NCBI RefSeq assembly: GCF_024199845.1
Contig: NZ_JANADO010000001.1
Coordinates: 1,488,001 to 1,552,000, forward strand
From: Bradyrhizobium sp. CCGB12
GTDB lineage: Bacteria; Pseudomonadota; Alphaproteobacteria; Rhizobiales; Xanthobacteraceae
Length of the DNA stretch: 64,000 nucleotides
Reading direction: 5' to 3'
Below are positions 25,727 through 33,266 of the stretch, one piece after another. Both the position numbers and the translations under genes were made by a program. The notes beneath the pieces were generated by a model that had not been told where the DNA came from, ran no database searches, and saw nothing but the letters and a program-made list of their open reading frames with translations. Positions within the stretch are counted from its first letter, which is position 1, and every line of letters begins with the position of its first letter.

Positions 25727-25908
25727 TTGCGTTCATCCACAATGAGCATTGTGAAATAGCGCATAGAAATTACGTCGAAATAAACTCAATACTGGCGCTA
25801 CTTGCACTGCGCTTCAGACTTCGTTTACGACGTTGACGCGGAGATTCTCTCCGCCGACTTTCCCCACAAGCCTTTCTTTTATGGCGTTACGCGCCGATGG
25901 AGATACTG

Positions 25909-26202
25909 ATGAAGACCACGCTTTCGCTTTTGTTCGCCGCAGCGCTCTCGCTATCGTCGATGCCCGCCCACGCCGTCAAGTGGGACCTCTCGACCATGAG
26001 CTGCAAGCAGTTCCTCGAGAGCGGCGAAGACAACATCCAGGTCGTGCTGACCTGGATGGACGGCTGGTACAAGGGCGACGAGGACAACGCGATCATCGAC
26101 ACCGACGTGTTCATCGAGAACGCCAAGAAGTTTGGTGCCTATTGCGGAAAGAATCCGACCGCAAGCATCGTCACCGCGGCCGACGACGTGCTCGGCAAGT
26201 AA
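25909..26202 (+). CDS. HdeA/HdeB-like periplasmic acid-stress protein
   Basis: A 97-residue protein with a signal peptide (TLSLLFAAALSLSSMPAHA) and a mature part with the HdeA pattern: a first cysteine in DLSTMSCKQFL, the stretch LTWMDGWYKGDED, and a second cysteine in FGAYCGKNP. HdeA-type chaperones protect periplasmic proteins at low pH. GGAG precedes the ATG at 25909. An intrinsic terminator follows at 26269-26312, so it is probably a single-gene unit. Confidence 0.75.
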   Translation: MKTTLSLLFAAALSLSSMPAHAVKWDLSTMSCKQFLESGEDNIQVVLTWMDGWYKGDEDNAIIDTDVFIENAKKFGAYCGKNPTASIVTAADDVLGK

Positions 26203-26268
26203 GCTGCGCAACGTCTGACGCGCGATAGAAATCGCGCGGTGGTATTCTGCTTTGATATGATCGCCATC

Positions 26269-26312
26269 GAGAGCCGCGGTGCGCTTTAGCGCTCATGCGG
26301 CTCTCTTCTTTT
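26269..26312 (+). terminator. Intrinsic terminator after the HdeA-like gene
   Basis: GAGAGCCGC (26269-26277) pairs with GCGGCTCTC (26297-26305), followed by TTCTTTTG. Confidence 0.75.
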
Positions 26313-26322
26313 GACGTGATGC

Positions 26323-26787
26323 TCAGCCCGGCAACATCGCGAACGCGCTCGACACCATCGCGACCGGCTTGTTGTCGGCGGCCGAGAGCAGCGTGACGCG
26401 GCCAAAGCTCATGGTGCGTCCGAGCCGCACCACGCGGGCGTCCGCCAGCACGTCCGAGGAGGTGGCCGCACGCATGAAATGCGTGGTCTGGTCGACGGTG
26501 GTCATCGGACGATAGCCGCGATTGGCGGCGAGGATCGCGATCACCATCGCGGTGTCGGCGAGCGCCATCAGCGCCTGGCCGCAGACCACGCCGCCGTTGC
26601 GGCACAGCCGCTCCGAGAACGGCATGCGCAAGAGCGCGCCCGGCTGCCAGTCCGGCGCATCCGCTGGCTGTGCGTGCTCGATGCGCTCGACCGAAAGGTC
26701 GAGATCCCGGACCCAGGGCGCAAAGACCTCGGCGAGGATGCGTCTGGCGTCAGTGATCCCGAACTCGGCGTCTGGCTGCGTTTGCAT
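26323..26787 (-). CDS. PaaI-family thioesterase (single hotdog)
   Basis: A 154-residue protein from ATG 26785-26787, with GGAGG upstream. The sequence contains a hotdog pattern: LCRNGGVVCGQALMALADTA, then RGYRPMTTVDQTTHFMRAAT and RTMSFGRVTLLSAADNKPVA. It is likely a cytoplasmic acyl-CoA or aryl-CoA thioesterase. The upstream in-frame extension is compositionally poor and is excluded. Confidence 0.75.
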   Translation of the reverse strand: MQTQPDAEFGITDARRILAEVFAPWVRDLDLSVERIEHAQPADAPDWQPGALLRMPFSERLCRNGGVVCGQALMALADTAMVIAILAANRGYRPMTTVDQTTHFMRAATSSDVLADARVVRLGRTMSFGRVTLLSAADNKPVAMVSSAFAMLPG

Positions 26788-26935
26788 TGCTGTCGTTCCC
26801 TCCATTGTTTCCGGATGTTTCACCGCATTCTGCGCGCATCGGCACAGCAAAGTCACCCGGTCTCGCGCGGGCCCCGTCGGCTTGAAAATGCCCGACTTCG
26901 CCCGATATGATGCCTCGCTTGGGTACGGGTGGGTG

Positions 26936-27067
26936 ATGCTGCGTCGATGTGTTCTGGCCTTTTGTCTGGCCGCGTTCGGCCTTGGGCTGAACGGGTGCAC
27001 CAAATGCGGCCCGATCTGGGACGACTGGCTGCATGCGCCGAAATCGTGCAGATCGGACCGGCTCTAG
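26936..27067 (+). CDS. Very small lipoprotein
   Basis: A 43-residue protein. MLRRCVLAFCLAAFGLGLNG is followed by a lipobox cysteine (LNGC), then KCGPIWDDWLHAPKSC and a basic end. I recall closely similar mini-lipoproteins in Bradyrhizobium. The mature peptide would be only about 23 residues with three cysteines. It lies upstream of the second DPWGG protein. Confidence 0.6.
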   Translation: MLRRCVLAFCLAAFGLGLNGCTKCGPIWDDWLHAPKSCRSDRL

Positions 27068-27158
27068 CGGCCATGCGGCCCTGAGCTTGCGTTTCGCCGC
27101 GACAAGGATGACAAGGCGCGGGCGATCCGTGCTTCCATGGATGATCAAGGAGTGGATG

Positions 27159-27452
27159 ATGAAGCTTTTCCGTTTGGCCGCGGTGCTGGCCGTGCTGGCG
27201 GGACCGGCCTATGCGCAGATGCCCAATATCAATCTGATGCAGGACGCCCCGAGCAAGTCCCCCGAGGAGAAGGCCGCGGAAGCCGAGCGTGACAAGGCCT
27301 ACAAGGAGACGCTGAAGAAAATTCCGGACTCCAAGGCGTCCAACGATCCCTGGGGCGGCATGCGCTCCGATCCGCCGAAACAGTCGGCGGCGCCGAAGGC
27401 CTCGGCCGCGACCAGCGCGCCGAAGAAGAAATCCGGCACGGCCGCCAATTGA
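27159..27452 (+). CDS. Small secreted protein with DPWGG motif (copy B)
   Basis: A 97-residue protein: signal peptide ending GPAYAQ, then a charged mature part. Residues 45-69 read DKAYK..LKKIP..K..NDPWGG.R, matching the protein at 24951-25181, and a Lys/Ala/Ser/Pro-rich tail follows. AAGGAG precedes two adjacent ATG codons; I use the second. Confidence 0.7.
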   Translation: MKLFRLAAVLAVLAGPAYAQMPNINLMQDAPSKSPEEKAAEAERDKAYKETLKKIPDSKASNDPWGGMRSDPPKQSAAPKASAATSAPKKKSGTAAN

Positions 27453-27556
27453 CCTTCCGCCGATCGGAGGCGGCTGACGCCTCCGGCCGGGACTCCTCGT
27501 TGCCCTGCTGGCCTCCTACATCTCGAAAAGAGCGTATGGCGTAGAGGAGGCGTGAC

Positions 27557-27811
27557 ATGGCCGATCGTCCGCGGGATCTTGCCGAGCGGATGGCGCGCCG
27601 GCGCAAGGCGGGCGGCAAGCCGGACCATGCGACCGGCGACGGCTATCTGCGCGAGACCTTCACGCTGCCGCGCGCGGCGGCGCGGGCGAGGGCGGAGGCC
27701 TTCTTCGCACGCTACCCCAAGGCCGGTTATATGAGCGCGGTCGAGACCTGGCGCGAATTGCCCGGCGGCGACATCGAATTCACCATGCGGCGGCTGCCCA
27801 GCGCGGACTGA
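27557..27811 (+). CDS. Small basic protein of unknown function
   Basis: An 84-residue arginine-rich, probably cytoplasmic protein (ARRRKAGGKPDHATGDGYL, then FTLPRAAARARAEAFFARYP). AGAGGAGG upstream supports the start. No named domain is recognised. The alanine/arginine-rich helix might contact nucleic acid, but there is no direct evidence. Confidence 0.6.
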   Translation: MADRPRDLAERMARRRKAGGKPDHATGDGYLRETFTLPRAAARARAEAFFARYPKAGYMSAVETWRELPGGDIEFTMRRLPSAD

Positions 27812-27871
27812 AGCGCGATGCGACCAGGATGAATCGTCATCGCGCGTTAGGCTATTGTTTGAGCGTGCGTC

Positions 27872-28105
27872 CTATTCGAGCGTTTCCGCGACGATGCGGA
27901 TCCGGAACACGGGCTCCTTGGCCTCGTCCAGCAGCTCCATGTGCCATTCGGAATTTTCCTGGAGCTTGCGGGCAATGCCGGCGGCCATGTCGGCGCAGAC
28001 GCTGGTCATCTCCCTCCAGGCCAAATCGCGGTCGGCAAACTCCGTCGCCTGGTCCGCGCAGCCGGAATAACGGCCGTTCCTGATTCGAAAGAAATAGAGC
28101 GGCAT
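27872..28105 (-). CDS. DUF6894-like small protein
   Basis: A 77-residue protein from ATG 28103-28105. The N-terminus MPLYFFRIRNGRYSGC resembles the DUF6894 consensus, in which MPRYFF... is followed by a charged turn. The family is widespread in rhizobia and has no known function. Confidence 0.6.
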   Translation of the reverse strand: MPLYFFRIRNGRYSGCADQATEFADRDLAWREMTSVCADMAAGIARKLQENSEWHMELLDEAKEPVFRIRIVAETLE

Positions 28106-28249
28106 GGCTGGCACCGATCACGCGTGATGGCCCCACCCCAAGGCCATGGGCGCGCAGTGCAATCCCAAACCATGTTCAGATCAATTCCGGGCGGCTACGG
28201 ACTACACCCCGTGGGGGCGCCGCGCTGATCTCACTCAGACCGGCCGGTC

Positions 28250-28291
28250 CAGGCCGTCTTGCTCAGGCCGTCTTGCTCAGGTCGTCTTGCG
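28250..28291. repeat. Three tandem 14-base repeats
   Basis: The unit CAGGCCGTCTTGCT occurs at 28250-28263 and 28264-28277, with a slightly altered copy (CAGGTCGTCTTGCG) at 28278-28291. The last copy forms the 3' end of the 28277-28465 gene. Confidence 0.8.
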
Positions 28292-28465
28292 CTCGATGGC
28301 CCTCAGCTCCCGGTCGATGCGCAGCTGCACCCGCCTGATCGCCAGCAAGTCGATCTTCGTCTCGGTCTTGCCGGACTTGATCTGCTCGCCGATGCGGAAC
28401 TGCCACTGCCAAATTCCGGGATCGGCCGTCTTGGCGACGGTGAACTCAATGCCCCTGTGATTCAT
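28277..28465 (-). CDS. Small conserved-type protein of unknown function
   Basis: A 62-residue protein from ATG 28463-28465, with GGGAG upstream. The pattern MNHRGIEFTV, GIWQWQFRIGEQIKSGKTET and a C-terminal helix DLLAIRRVQLRIDRELRAI resembles a small-protein type I recall as frequent in Bradyrhizobium. Function is unknown. Confidence 0.6.
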   Translation of the reverse strand: MNHRGIEFTVAKTADPGIWQWQFRIGEQIKSGKTETKIDLLAIRRVQLRIDRELRAIERKTT

Positions 28466-28608
28466 GGTCACGCTCCCACGATTCACCTTCCACGACATGC
28501 AACATGTTGGCGGCCACAATATTCCCCGGACAAAGTGAAATCCGTCGGTAAGCCTGGGATCGTTCACGAGGTCGGGAACTTCGTTCATGGTCGGAGAACC
28601 ACGGAGCA

Positions 28609-28842
28609 GTGCAGCATACGACGGCATGTGCCTTGCTCTGCTTGGTCTTCGGCGTCATCCAGTCCGGACTGACCTCGCTGATCGTGTCGGGCATCGCCAG
28701 CCTTCCCGCAGGCAGCTCTATGGTCTTCCTCGGGCATTGGATGGTGTCGTGGCTGATGGCATAGGCTGCGATACTGCCGATCGTGCGGGCAGGCATGAAA
28801 AAATCCCCGCCTGGGGAGAGCCAAGCGGGGAAGAAAGTTTGA
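28609..28842 (+). pseudogene. DUF2798-like membrane protein interrupted by an in-frame amber codon
   Basis: From a GTG at 28609 the frame reads CALLCLVFGVIQSGLTSLIV, then SGIASLPAGSS and FLGHWMVSWLMA, the first span and loop expected of DUF2798. A TAG follows at 28762-28764. The frame then continues AAILPIVRAGMKK, as the second span of the family would, to a TGA at 28840-28842. A single TGG-to-TAG change would explain it. If the stop is used, the product is a 51-residue protein with one and a half spans. Confidence 0.45.
28798..28831 (-). terminator. Minus-strand intrinsic terminator
   Basis: Read on the minus strand, TCCCCGC and GCGGGGA (28825-28831 and 28804-28810) form the stem, followed by six T (complement of 28798-28803). 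No clear minus-strand gene precedes it. Confidence 0.6.
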
Positions 28843-29247
28843 TTGGAGGCTGAGGTGCTGGGCTGCAACACCGTAGCCAGGCGACCCTAGCCGGTTCGGC
28901 TTACGACAGCCTGACAGGGACCACGCGAATCCGGGCGGGCGTCATGGCTGATCCGGGCCGCCGTTTCATGCTCGCAAACAAAAGACCCCGCTCCGAAGGA
29001 GCGGGGTCATGGGCTTGGTATGGAGGCCCGGTGTTGGTCCACCGAGCATGGCAAGATTAGGCGATCAGGCTTACACGCGCCTGACGCTGTCAGTGGAAGT
29101 CGCCGATCGCGAGGCCGCAGACTGGCCGCGCGCCCGTCCCAATTTCGACATCCGGCCGCACAACTGGCGACACATCGATCGGCAAGATTCAGCGCGGTCC
29201 GGCGCAGCCATGGGGGAAACGTGGCGCGGCGGCAACGGGGTGGCATC
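28843..29247. other. 405-base gap without a convincing gene
   Basis: It contains the hairpin at 28974-29008 and only short frames. A 22-codon minus-strand frame near 28910-28970 ends shortly before the 28.8 kb terminator but has no ribosome-binding site. I see no tRNA or known RNA; a small minus-strand RNA between the two terminators is possible. Confidence 0.4.
28974..29008 (-). terminator. Minus-strand hairpin terminator with 11-base stem
   Basis: GACCCCGCTCC (28984-28994) and GGAGCGGGGTC (28998-29008) form a perfect stem with a GAA loop. The minus strand continues TTTTGTTTGC. Confidence 0.65.
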
Positions 29248-29337
29248 ATGGATAACGTAGAGCGGTCATTCGCCGCCGCGACGGCGGCTGGCTTCGTCGT
29301 GCTGGTGATCAGCCTCGTGCTGCTGGCGCTGCTGTAG
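29248..29337 (+). CDS. Possible 29-residue membrane peptide
   Basis: ATG at 29248 opens MDNVERSFAAATAAGF followed by a hydrophobic stretch VVLVISLVLLALL and a stop. The charge pattern and single span look like a small membrane peptide, but the ribosome-binding site is weak and no relative is known to me. Confidence 0.35.
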   Translation: MDNVERSFAAATAAGFVVLVISLVLLALL

Positions 29338-29621
29338 GGGCGGGCACGGTGATGCCCCTGCCGCGCGAGGCACACCATGGCCGCGCCGCATCCTTCAAAA
29401 ATTGAAAAAACAACCCCATGCACAGTAGGCCGCCGGGGGATTTCGCTGTGCGGTCAATGGGTTAATTGAGGTGTCTGGATACCTTGACCGCGCTTGAGCC
29501 GCGTTCAGGCGTGCGGCTCCCTGAAAGCGTCGGGGGCGCGCGACTCGCCGACACCTTCGGCGTCTTCACGTCCCATCGCCGGCTCAGCTTCAGCCAGATC
29601 CGACAACCGTGGCGGCGGGCC

Positions 29622-29789
29622 TCAGTGGACCTTGATCTCGGCCAGGGGCAGCTGGAGCTCGGCGGCGCGCTCTTCGCGGTCCTTCCTGCGGAACTCATTT
29701 TCCCTGCGCTCGAACTTGCGCATCTCCTCCTGCGCGGCTTCCAGGAGGGGATTGCGCCTGATGACGTCGTGCTGTGTGTTTTCCGTCAT
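29622..29789 (-). CDS. 55-residue charged helical protein
   Basis: The frame from ATG 29787-29789 to TGA 29622-29624 reads MTENTQHDVIRRNPLLEAAQ, then EEMRKFERRENEFRRKDREE and RAAELQLPLAEIKVH. It is strongly charged and almost wholly helix- or coiled-coil-forming, unlike a chance frame in GC-rich DNA. The ribosome-binding site is modest (GGGGACC). Function is unknown. Confidence 0.55.
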   Translation of the reverse strand: MTENTQHDVIRRNPLLEAAQEEMRKFERRENEFRRKDREERAAELQLPLAEIKVH

Positions 29790-30062
29790 GACAGAGGTCC
29801 CCAGAGTTGCAGGCCTATCCCGACAGAAGGCCGCAGGCCGCGAAAGGTTCAGTGCCGTACAATTACGGAATTATGACGGCACTCGCGGCAGCGTCTTTGA
29901 TGTGCATCAGCTTCAAGAACGCAGCCGGATTCGACGCGGCGAGCCGGAGCGCTCCACATCATCGGGGCGTTCGCTGCAGGAGCCAGCTTCGTCAATTTCG
30001 AATTCATGACGGGAACCCCGCTGCCCCATTATGGTTAACGGTTTGGCAAAGGAGATTGTCCG

Positions 30063-30662
30063 ATGTCCCATGCCACCCCTTTGATCATCGCCGCGATCGT
30101 CGCGAGTTCATCTCTGCTCGTTCTTGCGCAGGCAGGCGGCGCGAATGCCCAGTCCGCGGCAGCAGGCACGGGGACGGGGGCGAGTAGCGCCGGCGTGTCG
30201 GCCCCTTCTGGAATGGGGACGGGTGCAGGCAATGCGGGTCCGTCAGCGCCCCCGGGAATGGGGACGAGAGACACCGGCCCCAGCGGAAATCTGGGTAACA
30301 GCCAGCCGACGAATCCGAACGTTCAGCCCGCCACACCGGTAAGGTCGCGATCTGCAGCCCAGGCCGCTCGAAATGCCGGGGCTGGCCGCGCTCAAAATGG
30401 TCTGCCGATTGGCGCGATTGGGTCCGGCACGAGCAATGAGGATCAGATGGCCGCTACGTCCACCCGCAGGAACGCCCCGCCGGCAGCGCAGGCGCAGGGA
30501 AACACCGTTGCAGGGAGCGGCTCCAGCCTTCCGGGCGAGGCAAGCCAGCCGCGGGCCGCACGAGCTGGCGACAAGGTGCTCGATGCCAAAGCGCAGGTCG
30601 AGCGACGAACGATCGTGGCGCCCAGGCGCGTTCCGCCTGTAAAACTGGGTCCTAGCCTCTGA
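30063..30662 (+). CDS. Secreted low-complexity Gly/Ala/Ser/Pro-rich protein
   Basis: A 199-residue protein with a strong AAAGGAG site and a signal peptide (PLIIAAIVASSSLLVLA, cleavage near GANAQS). Residues 35-75 contain imperfect repeats of SAGVSAPSGMGTGAG / NAGPSAPPGMGTRDT. The rest is low complexity with scattered arginines and no cysteine. It is probably a disordered periplasmic or surface protein. Function is unknown. Confidence 0.65.
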   Translation: MSHATPLIIAAIVASSSLLVLAQAGGANAQSAAAGTGTGASSAGVSAPSGMGTGAGNAGPSAPPGMGTRDTGPSGNLGNSQPTNPNVQPATPVRSRSAAQAARNAGAGRAQNGLPIGAIGSGTSNEDQMAATSTRRNAPPAAQAQGNTVAGSGSSLPGEASQPRAARAGDKVLDAKAQVERRTIVAPRRVPPVKLGPSL

Positions 30663-30770
30663 GCGAAGCGGCGAAGAGACAGGTTCAGCGCGATGGATCA
30701 CCGCGCCGCGCTTTGCGTTTCGGCAAGGGGCCAAATTAGGCCCGTGTCCCCAGACCTTCCAAATGAAAGA

Positions 30771-30790
30771 GGCCGCCAACCGAGGCGGCC
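30771..30790 (-). terminator. Terminator-like hairpin, near-copy of the one at 31199
   Basis: GGCCGCC and GGCGGCC flank AACCGA; the minus strand continues TCTTTCATTT. The 22 bases from 30769 to 30790 are identical to those at 31197-31218. Confidence 0.55.
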
Positions 30791-30943
30791 ATCGGCGGTC
30801 CATAAGGACCGTTCAAATCAACAGGCCCCCCGCGAGCAGATGAGGAGGCTGCGCGTTCACATAGGCTAAGGCGCGTCGCCGCGATCCGTGCTTGCATGAG
30901 GGTCGTGGTGCTCTTGCCAGCCCCGGAGTGCCGCGTTGGAAAT

Positions 30944-30979
30944 AAAAACGCCGCCCGCTTAAATGGAGCGCGGGCGGCG
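30944..30979 (-). terminator. Minus-strand intrinsic terminator
   Basis: A ten-base stem (30949-30958 with 30970-30979) is followed on the minus strand by TTTTTATTT (complement of 30940-30948). Confidence 0.6.
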
Positions 30980-31190
30980 GCTTTCCAGCCCCGGGTGGGA
31001 AATGCAAACCCCCGGTGACGATTAGTCTGAACCGACTAGGTTGAGGTTCAACCACAGAGGGAATTACACGCCCTTTTTTGGGGGCGATGGTTGGGCCAGC
31101 CTTAGTCCTATTGCCCCGGATCGCTTTCGCCGCGCGTTGCCGCTTTGACGAAACCCATTCGTCAGGCGGTTTGCAAGAGGCTGGTCGCTG

Positions 31191-31218
31191 AAAAAAGAGG
31201 CCGCCAACCGAGGCGGCC
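31191..31218 (-). terminator. Terminator of the 31219-31386 gene
   Basis: GGCCGCC/GGCGGCC stem (31199-31205 with 31212-31218) followed on the minus strand by CTTTTTT. It starts immediately after the TAA of the small gene. Confidence 0.75.
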
Positions 31219-31386
31219 TTACTCCTCTTCTTTCTTGGGCAGCGGGTGGAGTCTATTGCCAAGGAACGTGCTGGGAATCGGCAACTGCAGCAGTTCGAGC
31301 GAGTGCGCGCAAATCTGCCGAGTTCGCTCAATCTCTTCGGCGATCAGGGCGGTCTGAACACAAATTTTTCGAGAATAGTCCGACAC
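31219..31386 (-). CDS. 55-residue protein with its own terminator
   Basis: GTG at 31384-31386 has GGGAG about seven bases upstream, and TAA lies at 31219-31221. The product begins MSDYSRKICVQTALIAEEIE, then RTRQICAHSLELLQLP, and ends HPLPKKEEE. Composition is protein-like with a long amphipathic helix and two cysteines. A textbook terminator directly after the stop strongly supports an expressed gene. Function is unknown. Confidence 0.65.
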   Translation of the reverse strand: MSDYSRKICVQTALIAEEIERTRQICAHSLELLQLPIPSTFLGNRLHPLPKKEEE

Positions 31387-31598
31387 GGCGGTGCTCCCAT
31401 GTAGCAGGCGGGAGCGCTCTTGGTCTCTCAGCCACCGACGCCTATGGGCACAGCCGAAGCTGGTGATGCGCGTAAAACTACCGCGGGGCGCTTTGGTTCA
31501 GAAATGCACTTGGGACACTAGGTCCAACTTGGGCGCCGAACTGGTTCTTAGCGCGGATTAGTAAACTCAGTTCCGCGAATTAGGACACGCACTTACCA

Positions 31599-31645
31599 AT
31601 TCAACTTGGGACACTAGCGGTCAATACGGGCAGCATCCAAATCCC
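31599..31645 (+). repeat. Direct repeat upstream of recA, copy 1
   Basis: Begins ATTCAACTTGGGACACT and ends GCATCCAAATCC. It is about 85 percent identical by eye to copy 2 at 31919-31965, with one gap. Confidence 0.75.
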
Positions 31646-31748
31646 GGCGCAGGCCCGATTGGAACACCCCGCAATTTGAAATTAGGACAGGAACGTTTGC
31701 ACGTTTGCCAAGTTTTCCCGATGCCCTTCCCCAAGGGTGACCCCGATT

Positions 31749-31800
31749 GGCCCCAGCTCCCAATGCCCCCCGATATCCCCGCGAGCTGGGGCCATTTTTT
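31749..31800 (+). terminator. Plus-strand intrinsic terminator
   Basis: GGCCCCAGCTC (31749-31759) pairs perfectly with GAGCTGGGGCC (31783-31793), followed by ATTTTTT. No clear plus-strand gene precedes it. Confidence 0.7.
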
Positions 31801-31846
31801 CAGGGGAAGGGGTATTGAGTGTTGGTCGAACAAAGCGAGACGGGCA

Positions 31847-31876
31847 GGCCGCCACTGAGGCGGCCTCACGCTTTTC
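31847..31876 (+). terminator. Plus-strand terminator insulating recA
   Basis: GGCCGCC (31847-31853) and GGCGGCC (31859-31865) form the stem, followed by TCACGCTTTTC. It would stop transcripts before the recA promoter. Confidence 0.55.
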
Positions 31877-31918
31877 TCGAATGGGCTGCCAGCCCATCAG
31901 CGCTGCCGGATCTCCAAA

Positions 31919-31965
31919 ATTCAACTTGGGACACTGAGGGCCGAATACGGACAGCACCCAAATCC
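31919..31965 (+). repeat. Direct repeat upstream of recA, copy 2
   Basis: Begins ATTCAACTTGGGACACT and ends GCACCCAAATCC, six bases before the LexA box of recA. Confidence 0.75.
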
Positions 31966-31970
31966 GCAAA

Positions 31971-32006
31971 GAACATATTGCGAACCTAGAACAAATGGGG
32001 TACATT
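31971..32006 (+). promoter_or_regulatory. recA promoter overlapped by a LexA (SOS) box
   Basis: GAAC (31971-31974), seven bases, GAAC (31982-31985) is the alphaproteobacterial LexA site. It overlaps a -35 TTGCGA (31978-31983), which a 17-base spacer separates from a -10 TACATT (32001-32006). LexA bound here would block RNA polymerase. Confidence 0.8.
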
Positions 32007-32078
32007 ACTTTTATCGCCGCGCCGCCTCGCCAATCGTTTGTCCCTCACGCGAATCCTCGCCATAAGGAGCACGACCCA

Positions 32079-33167
<1,089 letters not shown>

Positions 33168-33196
33168 GACCTCACGCGAAAGATTTTCGCGAGGAG

Positions 33197-33248
33197 CGGG
33201 CGCTGAGGACGTTGAGTTGCCGACGTCGTCAGTGCCCGTTTCGTTTTT
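33197..33248 (+). terminator. Terminator after recA
   Basis: GGGCGCTGAGGACG and CGTCGTCAGTGCCC pair with two mismatches, followed by GTTTCGTTTTT. Confidence 0.7.
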
Positions 33249-33266
33249 GCGGCTGAGCGAACGCAG

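Larger units (their letters stand above)
30663..31218. other. 556-base gene-poor gap with three minus-facing hairpins
   Basis: No convincing gene is present; long minus-strand frames here run straight through the hairpins. Stem-loops are at 30771-30790 (GGCCGCC/GGCGGCC), 30949-30979 (CGCCGCCCGC/GCGGGCGGCG, then five T on the minus strand) and 31199-31218. A small hairpin GGTCC-ATAA-GGACC lies near 30797-30812. Confidence 0.5.
31387..31970. other. Gene-poor region upstream of recA
   Basis: No convincing gene. It contains a 47-base direct repeat (31599-31645 and 31919-31965), a third partial copy of its core (CACTTGGGACACTAG, 31507-31521), related short motifs (ATTAGGACA near 31579 and 31681) and two plus-strand terminators. 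Frames across it pass through these structures. Confidence 0.5.

Noticed and set aside
29849..30009. A 52-codon minus-strand frame beginning MNSKLTKLAPAANAP
   Set aside because: It lacks a ribosome-binding site and overlaps the likely promoter of the 29622-29789 gene.
30828..31331. A 172-codon minus-strand frame
   Set aside because: It runs through two strong terminator hairpins and the small gene at 31219-31386 and has shadow composition.
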